Made by a program: the position numbers and the translations under genes
The notes under the pieces: generated by a model
The model's input: only the letters and a program-made list of their open reading frames with translations
What the model was told of the DNA's origin: nothing
The model's database searches: none
Source of the DNA: Siphonodentalium dalli
Lineage: Eukaryota > Mollusca > Scaphopoda > Gadilida > Siphonodentaliidae
Length of the DNA: 64,000 bases
Direction of reading: 5' to 3'
Assembly: GCA_032622095.1 (NCBI GenBank)
Contig: CP136063.1
Span: 93,103,980 to 93,167,979, forward strand
Shown: in pieces, positions 56,532-64,000 of the stretch
Layout of the letters: the number at the start of each line of letters is the position of its first letter
Numbering within the stretch: the stretch's first letter is position 1

Positions 56532-57682
56532 CTAAAACTTAATGACAGAACGACGATTTTCGCAAGCTACAAGTCAAAATTGCAGAAATTAGAATTCTTG
56601 TATTTGACTTGACACTCGTGTTGTCGTGACATTGTCGTCCATGTGCGTTTAGACTTTTGTGTTGATTAAATAATCGGAGAACCGAATCACACCATTTCGA
56701 AATATAGTTCTTTGGTTTTAGTGGGACTTTTCAAACTTAAGGTTCAAAATGTATACACATATTATATGTATACGATATTATGTGTGCTTAACAAGGGGAG
56801 CATGTTGCTTTCTTCGCTTAGTATATATCTTAATATCGCGGAAGTCCACCAAATGTGGGTGAAATGTCGCCGGTAGCAGCGGTCTTACCGAGTCATCAAG
56901 GGAGGTAAACCCTGCATGGAGTTTGCTGTAGATCACCGAGTCTCAGTGTTGATCGTAATGTTAAAATGGTTGAACCCTTGTAGCAATTACATGCTTTGTG
57001 TTTGTATATCTGAAAATAGCATTGACCCTTTCGTTACAGAAATATTTAAAAAGTGATATGTTCTTGTATGTTTCCTATACAGACGACAACCTTTCCCCGA
57101 ATTGTTCATATTTTGTCAAAGTCTGTGAAAATAATAATTTAAGAAAAATGACGGTACCTTTTCTTAACAGCCCCACCGACAACGTAGCTAAATCAGCAGG
57201 ACCAACCAGCATCGCAAGATTCTAGTCGGACCGCTTAACCATGCCAGGGTCAGTAACATACGAACACAACAACATTATATGGTATATAGTACTTGTTGAC
57301 AAGTTCATATTGGAGCTAGGTGACCCATAGCTGTACCAAACTTATTCCGAAAACAAAATTCCGACAGATATGTAAAGATGCTGCGGTCCAGAAAACACGT
57401 TTCATTGAACTAATCATTGATGAGCTCCGTGGAATCTGCATTCTAATTATCACAGTGGCTCTATACAATTCGCACAACAGGCCACCAATTCAATGGATCA
57501 CATCCACACCACACGCATGGTCTAATAACTGAACGGAACACGTTAGTGTTTTTTGTCGAGCTTTGATCTCAGATTACAACAACAAAAACACTAGTTTTAC
57601 TTCAAAGTGCACATTTTATCCAGCTTACGTCAGTGAATAAATAACAGTCAACAACATATTCTTGTTTTTTGAAATCTTGTTT
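56532..57682. other. Upstream of the candidate gene
   Basis: Frames of 70-75 codons at 56998-57225 and 57320-57532 on plus lack motifs and clear splice sites. Not called. Confidence 0.35.
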
Positions 57683-57725
57683 TTAAAGGGTACTGTACAT
57701 TAAATCCCGGCATTTATCCCACCAG
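57683..57725. mobile_element. Family E solo end
   Basis: TTAA at 57683-57686, AGGGTACTGTACATTAAATC, then similarity stops. No right end. Confidence 0.6.
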
Positions 57726-58138
57726 GTTGTTATTAATAACAAGACAGGTTTGCTTTAGTGACTACCTTTTATTAACCAATAAAGCCACAGGTAGTCAAAA
57801 ACATGATTGTGTATGGACCTTCAACTTTCTTGTTATTTGTGAAGCCATTTTTTGTACCACCAACGCGCCAACCATGAGATCCTGTTCTACGATCTTATAG
57901 CTATACACCTGAAAAAAAGCTGTTAGCAAAAGATATATCTACTCCAAAAACTGAAGCAGAAATATTGGGTGGGATCGCGCGAGTGTGGATGCGCAAACAA
58001 ATTGTCAACTGACTCGGACAGTGGATTTACCTGAAGAGAGGATGTACCCTGTAATTACCCCGTGACCTGACGCCAGACGAAATAGTTCCTCTGTCAATAT
58101 AGATGTGCTTTGTTTTACGTGTTAACATAATTCGTAGA
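57726..58138. other. Non-coding stretch
   Basis: Nothing recognised. Confidence 0.35.
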
Positions 58139-58858
58139 ATCAGAACTATAAGGTCGTAACTCCAGTTTGGCCGGAAATGAGTATTTAATGTCATTCGAAT
58201 TGTGAGAAAAAATCCAATCCGATGGGCCAAACTGTTTTTTGCATTGGATGGCAAATATTCTCATAAACCAGTGACACAAATGTCGCATCTCCAGTGATCT
58301 TCACAATTATTCGAGTTATAAGGTCGTATGTCCAACAGCAGCCAACCGGATGCTTCATGTTGCCCACGTGATTTCTGTTTTGTGTTTGTAAATTCTCAAA
58401 TGTGTGCTATATGGTCGTATCTCCATGTTAGTCGCGTCACGCGTGATCATTTGGTAATTTAAATTTTGTGATTGTTCCACAAATCTCTGTATGATGATGC
58501 ACATGAGTGAATATTCATAATGTAGAATATGCACTGTTTAGTTCTTAAACACATGCGATTGCCACCATATTTAGCTTAATCTGTATTTATTAGCACAACT
58601 TCCTTATAGCACGGAAACAAATCGTCTTTGGCGTAAGCAAAAGGTCGTATCTCCAAACAAGTTATTGCTTTTAAAAAGAAAACGAGGGAGTAAACAGAAA
58701 AAATATGTGGTTCAATGGACAGCTAATGCCAGTTTTCATTGGGATAAATACAACAATATGTCATACTTTGTCAACATTATGAGAAATGTTGTCTGAAAAC
58801 TTCAACCTTCATTTTCTCGGAAAGTTGAAAATGTGAGTTACGACCTTATAGTTCTGAT
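58139..58858. mobile_element. 720-bp DNA element with perfect 24-bp TIRs
   Basis: ATCAGAACTATAAGGTCGTA(ACTC) at 58139-58162 is exactly inverted at 58835-58858. The interior repeats 'aaggtcgta(t/a)(c/g)tcca' in direct orientation near 58149, 58321, 58411 and 58650, each with different flanks. No transposase frame. Target duplication not evident. Confidence 0.75.
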
Positions 58859-59135
58859 GCGACGATATACACAAACAAATGCATTATCTCATTTATTTGA
58901 CAATGGTGAACATGAGGAATAGAGGCTGAAATTGGTATTTTCCAAGTGACTTTATTTCCATATCATTCCGCGTGTACTGTAACTGGCATTGCGTGAGATC
59001 TATTTACAGTATCCCTTGTTTTCATGTTCATATGTTGCAAAGCAAACTATAGCAGGATAAATGATTCACTGATAGCTATGCTGTGGCGTCTCTGTTTTAT
59101 GCGACCATCTCTTTTTAGCTCACCTGAGACGAAGT
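58859..59135. other. Non-coding stretch
   Basis: Nothing recognised. Confidence 0.35.
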
Positions 59136-59670
59136 CTCCGGTGGAGCTATAGTCATCACTCCTCGTCCGTCGTCCGTCCGTCTGTGTGTCTGTCCGTCTG
59201 TCGGTCCGTCAAGAATCATCTTCTCCGCCAAAACTGTAAGACGGAACGGGTTCATATTTGGTGTGGATGTTCCCTCGGTGAATCACACTCAGATTTGTTC
59301 AAATGAGGTCATCAGGTCAATTAGTTGAGAAAGCAGGGCCACAACTCTATTCCTTCATAGTAATTCTTAGAACGATTTTTTCCCCCGAACTATAAGGCCG
59401 AATGGGTTCATATTTGGTGTGGATGTTCCCTAGGTGACTCACATTCAGATTTGTTCAAATGAGGTCACCAGGTTGATTAGTTGAGAAACCAGGGCCATAA
59501 CTCTTTCCTCCATAGTAATTCTTTTAAACATCTTCTGCTCAAATACCATCAGGCCAAATGGGTTCATATTTGGTATGAAGGATCCTTGGTTGACTGGGGT
59601 TCAGATTTGTTCAAATCAGGTCACTGGGTCAAATGTGGGTGGGGCCAGGGACATAACTAAAACAAACAAA
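59136..59670 (+). mobile_element. AGCTCACCTGAGACGAAG element, left part
   Basis: It opens with the imperfect palindrome AGCTCACCTGAGAC-gaa-GTCTCCGGTGGAGCT and a (CGTCCGTC)n tract. Three tandem units of about 155 bp follow, from about 59228, 59390 and 59540 ('gggttcatatttggt.tg.a.g.t.cct.ggtgac.ca.attcagatttgttcaaatgaggtca'). I recall this element as abundant in molluscan genomes. Confidence 0.7.
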
Positions 59671-60019
59671 ATTCAGATTAAACTCTTTAACCAAAAAATA
59701 AAAGAATAGAAAAGAAATGATATATTAAAAAATAAAAGAATATTTAAAAAAAACTGTGGAATTGTTTTTTTTTATTAAAATATAAAAAAAAAAATAATTA
59801 AATTGTATTTAACTCCATGGTCAATTATATATATATATTCTTGACAGAATCATTAATAAGAAGCATTTACTTTGGCTGTAACTGTATGCTGGGTATGGCC
59901 ACACAATCATGTCAAATGAAATCTTGACATTTTTATAAACATTCCTTGGAGACCTGCTAGAAGTAATTAATTCCCAATCTAACATGTATTGTTCAAATGA
60001 GGACAAATAGCATGTCTGT
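59671..60019. other. A-rich stretch between the two repeats
   Basis: Poly-A/T-rich (59690-59800) and (TA)n near 59827. No gene. Confidence 0.4.
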
Positions 60020-62120
60020 CATTTGCAGAATGGGGTCCCCAGAGGGTGAATTTAGTGATGCTATCTTGCACAGCGGCCTAGCATCACCAAATTCACCCTC
60101 TGGAGACCTCATTCTGCTTAGGCCTCATCTTATGGGAAGTATCTATAGTATCAAATTAACATTGTTGTTAGTTACATTTCCCTTCTAGGAAGTTTCTATA
60201 TCCCCTAATTTGCAGAAGATAAATTCATAATTGAGGTGCCCAATGGGTGAACATCACCAACTTCAACCGGGGAATTTCAATCTTATCCTAGGTCTGCCAT
60301 AGCAGTTGAGGGCCTTAGCATAATGAGGTCCCCAGAGGGTGAATTTGGTGATGCTAGGCCGCTGTGCGTAATATCGCCACTAAATTCACCCTCTGAGGAC
60401 CCCATTCTGCAAATGACAGACACACTATTTCAAGGCTTGATTGTATAATACATTGTGTTGCTTGAGGCCAGGCATGCACAATGTAGGAATAGACATGCTT
60501 TTAGTGATGTTATCCACACAGCGGGCTAACATCACCAAATTCACCCTATGGTGACCTCATTCTGCTTAGGCCTCATCTTCTGGTAAGTATCTATATTATC
60601 AAATTTACATTGTTGTTAGTTAAAATTCCCTTCTAGGAAGTTTCTATATCCCCTAATTTGCAGAAGATAAAATTCATAATTGAGGTGCCCAATGGGTGAA
60701 CATCACCAACTTCAACTGGGGAACTTCAATCTTATTCTGGTTCTCCCATAGCAGTTGAGGGCCTTATCAGAATGAGGTCCACAGAGGGTGAATTTAGTGA
60801 TGCTAGGCCGCTGTGCGGGATAGCGTCACTAAATTCACCCTCTGAGGACCTCATTCTGCAAATGACAGACACACTATCACACTATTTCAAGGCTTGATTG
60901 TATAATACATTGTGTTGCTTGAGGCCAGGCATGCACAATGTAGGAACAGACATGCTTTTAGTGATGTTATCCCACACAGCGGGCTAACATCACCAAATCC
61001 ACCATCTGGAGACCTCATTCTGCTTAGGCCTCATCTTCTGGGAAGTATCTATAGTATCAAATTTACATTGTTGTTAGTTACATTTCCCTTCTAGGAAGTT
61101 TCTATATGCCCTAATTTACAAAAGATAAAATTCATAATTGAGGTGCCCAATGGGTGAACATCACCAACTTCAACTGGAGAACTTCAATCTTATCCTAGGT
61201 CTTCCATGGCAGTTGAGGGCCTTATCAGAATGAGGTCCACAGAGGGTGAATTAAGTGATGCTAGCCCGCTGTGCAGGATAGCGTCACTAAATTCACCCTC
61301 TGGGGATCTCATTCTGCAAATGACAGACACACTATCACACTATTTCAAGGCTTGATTGTATAATACATTGTGTTGCTTGAGGCCAGGCATGCACAATGTA
61401 GGAACAGACACGCTTTTAGTTATGCTATCCTGCACATCGGGCTAGCATCACCAAATTCACCCTATGGTGACCTCATTCTGCTTAAGCCTCATCTTCTGGG
61501 AAGTATCTATATTATCAAATTTACATTGTTGTTAGTTAAAATTCCCTTCTAGGAAGTTTCTATATCCCCTAATTTGCAGAAGATAAAATTCATAATTGAA
61601 GTGCCCAATGGGTGAACATCACCAACTTCAACTGGGGAACTTCAATCTTATTCTAGGTCTCCCATAGCAGTTGAGGGCCTTATCAGAATGAGGTCCACAG
61701 AGGGTGAATTTAGTGATGCTAGCCCGCTGTGCAGGATAGCATCACTAAATTCACTCTCTGGGGACCTCATTCTGCAAATGACAGACACACTATCCCACTA
61801 TTTCAAGGCTTGATTGTATAATACATTGTGTTGCTTGAGGACAGGCATCCACAATGTAGGAACAGACACGCTTTTTGTGATGCTATCCCACACAGCGGGC
61901 TAGCATCACCAAATTCACCCTCTGGAGACCTCATTCTGCTTAGGCCTCATCTTCTGGGAAGTATCTATAGTATCAAATTTACATTGTTGTTAGTTAAATT
62001 TCCCTTCTAGGAAGTTTCTATATCCCATAATTTGCAGAAGATAAAATTCATAATTGAGGTGCCCAATGGGTGAATATCACCAACTTCAACTGGGGAACTT
62101 CCATCTTATCCTTATCAGAT
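60020..62120. repeat. 458-bp tandem array of hairpin-bearing units, about 4.5 copies
   Basis: Identical landmarks recur every 458 bp ('gaggccaggcatgcacaatg' at about 60459, 60920, 61378 and 61836). Each unit holds three copies of a 40-50 bp motif in both orientations ('gaggtccacagagggtgaatttagtgatgctag' and its inverse), forming hairpins whose loop is the 'cccgctgtg' segment. Repeated 60-codon frames are by-products. Confidence 0.9.
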
Positions 62121-62620
62121 TTGTGAAAATGGGATCACAATGTCAAATAAGGGCAGAGCCAGAGACTTAACTATTTCAATACATAGTAATTCTTAAAATA
62201 TGTTTGCAAGAACTAGTTGGCTTATATAGCATGGAATGTTCTTCCTTGACTGCAATTCAGATTTTTTTTAATGGGGTTACCTGGTCAAAATAGGGGCCAA
62301 CCGAAGGACAGTTTCCCTCTTAATATGCTTCCTTCAAAAGGACCATCAGGTCTATTTTACTGATATTTATGATATGTATGAAGGGTTCTTTGGTATCTGG
62401 TATTCAAATTTATTCAGATGGTGTCACCAGGTTAAATAGGGTGGGACCAGGGACATAACTATATGTCTCTATAGTAATTCTTAAAATGTCTTCTCAAGAG
62501 AGGTTGGACTATTTAGCTTACATATAGTATGGAGGAATCAGGGGGATCCTTTAGTGACTGAGATTCAGATTTGTTAAAATGAGGTCAACCTGTCAATAAA
62601 TGGCGGGCTATGGGGTGTTA
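62121..62620 (+). mobile_element. AGCTCACC element, right part
   Basis: Further units of about 150 bp of the 59.1-59.7 kb type ('atttgt.aaaatg.g.tcac..tgtcaaata', 'ccagggacataacta', 'tagtaattcttaaaat'). The 458-bp array and A-rich DNA therefore separate two halves of one repeat. Confidence 0.65.
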
Positions 62621-63095
62621 ACACTTTTGTGTCTAATAAAATCATTGAAATACCAAATTCATTAAAACATCTACCTTGGAACCACCTGACTGATTAGTCT
62701 GACATACATGTATTGTGTTTTGGGTCCATGGATAATTGGGCTTCAAACATGTCTAAATGGTTTTAGAAAAAGGCGCTTGTGAGATTGGAAATTTCCAACA
62801 ATTGAGAAAGTTTGAGGTGTCGGTTGTGAAATTCCAACCTAAGACTTGGGAGTCTGGAGCCCGGTCGGGATGGGACTTGTTGAGCTGGAGGAGGGGGGTT
62901 ATCAGTAGTGTACAGTTGGTAATTTCAAGGTGGATTTTCACCAATCTACATACTTGAAGTCTCTCTAGCCACATATCCTGTTTAAATCTACTTCTTTTAA
63001 AGTGATTATGAAAAGTCCTGACTGTTGTGGTCTCCAGAGTCCCAGTCTTATCAGTCTTTGCAGTCTGGTGAGCGACCCCACAGTCATTGACTGTC
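62621..63095. other. Non-coding stretch
   Basis: 'ttggaaatttccaacaattgagaaagttt' at 62787-62815 matches 55063-55091. Otherwise nothing. Confidence 0.4.
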
Positions 63096-63225
63096 TTGTT
63101 ATACTCAACAGGATATGTGCAACAATTGAATGAATTTGAGCCATGGATTAGTGCAAAATACACTCTTGTGCTCTACGAACGATGCAAACAATATGGTAAT
63201 AATAATAATGAAAATGAATTTATGA
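63096..63225. mobile_element. Family E half element (one arm)
   Basis: 'actcaacaggatatgtgcaacaattgaatgaatttgagcc...gcaaaatacactc...gatgcaaacaatatggtaat' equals one arm of the 16.7-kb copy up to its centre. The TTAA end is lost. Confidence 0.65.
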
Positions 63226-63424
63226 CTCCAACGAACGCTCATTATTTCTCATATTTGCCACTTTAAGTCGCCTCCTGTCAACGGCATCTATTTCATTATA
63301 CTATATATGAGGTCAATTTATCACGTGTTTAAATTTTCACCGACCAGATTGCAACAATTTTGGGTATATGATTAATTATTTACTCATTGATTAATTATTT
63401 TACTCATGAATTATTCACTATTAA

Positions 63425-63600
63425 CCAATAAGATGTGTACACCTGATCACATTTAGTAAACCGCATTTCGATTGGTCCGTTTTCCCGCGCTAGTTTAGGT
63501 TTACGTCAGAACCTCGTTCAAAAATTTCTGCCTCTTTCCTTCGACATAATTAATTTTGTAGCGAGTGGTCGCAAATATTTTTGGCTTGTCACCCAATAAA
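63425..63600 (+). promoter_or_regulatory. Putative promoter with CCAAT boxes and an E2F-like site
   Basis: CCAAT at 63425-63429, inverted CCAAT (ATTGG) at 63471-63475, TTTTCCCGCGC at 63480-63490, and CCAAT at 63593-63597, just upstream of an ATG exon. NF-Y plus E2F sites are characteristic of cell-cycle gene promoters; the function here is inferred. No TATA box in the usual position. Confidence 0.45.
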
Positions 63601-63625
63601 TTATACTCTTATTGTCTTATTCACA

Positions 63626-63676
63626 ATGAAAGGCAAAGCAGATAGTTTGGAGGAGCTCTTTTGTCTCACCGACAAG
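63626..63676 (+). CDS. First coding exon of an unidentified gene
   Basis: ATG at 63626 in a fair context (A at -3) starts MKGKADSLEELFCLTDK and stops at a consensus donor AAG|GTAAAT (63677). The exon ends in phase 0. The 17 residues are not enough to identify the protein. The promoter-like cluster upstream supports a real gene start, with the rest of the gene beyond the window or in small exons after this one. Confidence 0.5.
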
Positions 63677-63754
63677 GTAAATACAATTATTATATAGTGT
63701 ATGTTATCACAGATATTATACAATTGTTTCCATATAATAATACTACACTTTCAG

Positions 63755-63805
63755 GAAATTTACTTCGTTCAGTCAAAGGTCAAATCTAAACTTTTAAAGC
63801 TTTGA
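63755..63805 (+). CDS. Possible second exon (weak)
   Basis: An acceptor 'actacactttcag' ends at 63754, making a 78-bp intron, and the frame continues in phase (EIYFVQSK). It then either uses a weak donor AAAG|GTCAAA at 63779 or reads through to a TGA at 63803. A longer intron 1 reaching outside the window is equally possible. Confidence 0.25.
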   Translation, partial: EIYFVQSKVKSKLLKL

Positions 63806-64000
63806 TTATTAGTATCAATTATTTGGATGGCGGCATAGATTCACAATTCATAATTTTCATATTTATATACTTTTTAAGTAATTATATTTACAATTTTAAT
63901 TATCATTTCAACATTTCCATGGTAAAGGGGGAAGTTGGAATATTACAAGTGCATGTAGCACAGTAATCACTTGTATATAGTTAGTCATAAAGCAAATCTA

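Noticed and set aside
60912-62010. Repeated 60-codon frames (family of small proteins)
   Set aside because: Spaced exactly 458 bp apart inside the tandem hairpin array; no independent evidence of translation.
1-64000. tRNA or rRNA genes
   Set aside because: I found no cloverleaf with both promoter boxes (GGTTCGA-like matches near 2140 lack the paired arm) and no conserved rRNA segments.

Overview
The window looks like an AT-rich, repeat-dense stretch of a metazoan nuclear genome. There are no operons or prokaryotic genes. The few credible coding pieces are short exons with GT/AG splice signals, and almost everything else is repeats, foldback (hairpin) elements and retroelement debris. Several repeats resemble ones I associate with marine molluscs: the element starting AGCTCACCTGAGACGAAG near 59.1 kb, the 'gagttatggccc' type repeat near 54.6 kb, and elements with (CAGA)n tails. 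A mollusc or another lophotrochozoan is my best guess, but this rests on recollection, not on a search.

Coding content is sparse. Four loci have support: (1) the 3' end of an unidentified gene at 2-112 (+), followed by AATAAA and a GT-rich stretch; (2) a GNAT-family N-acetyltransferase on the minus strand at 10987-11537, the only confidently recognised protein; (3) a possible two-exon gene end on the minus strand at 55813-56531; (4) a promoter and first coding exon at 63.4-63.7 kb (+), with CCAAT boxes, an E2F-like site and an AAG|GTAAAT donor. A weak candidate exon lies at 9564-9715 (-). A decayed L1/Tx1-like LINE (ORF1 plus endonuclease, no reverse transcriptase) lies at 46.8-48.7 kb.

Layout. 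0-7 kb: tandem repeats of about 173 bp and 142/284 bp, the latter split by a probable hAT-like element that itself contains a foldback MITE. 7-20 kb: many MITEs, most flanked by TTAA, around the GNAT gene. 21.6-22.4 kb: 31-bp monomers. 22.6-28.5 kb: a 5.9-kb inverted repeat whose outer 0.77 kb is near-identical in both arms while the inner parts are strongly diverged. 29.0-33.8 kb: a 4.8-kb minisatellite with a 62-63 bp unit that is a dimer of the 31-bp monomer. 33.8-34.8 kb: a GC-rich dispersed repeat carrying NRF-1-like palindromes. 35.4-46.4 kb: a large foldback element, its solo arms, a segmental duplication and MITEs. 49-53 kb: perfect short palindromes, including a field of TTACGCTTAAGCGTAA sites. 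58-62.6 kb: a 0.72-kb TIR element, then a 458-bp tandem array of hairpins lodged inside another repeat.

The main biological theme is non-autonomous DNA transposons. At least seven sequence families share TTAA flanks (as in piggyBac insertions), yet no transposase is visible here. The strongest structural observations are the TTAA-sharing chain at 16.7-17.2 kb, the identity step in the large inverted repeat, and the monomer-to-dimer satellite history.
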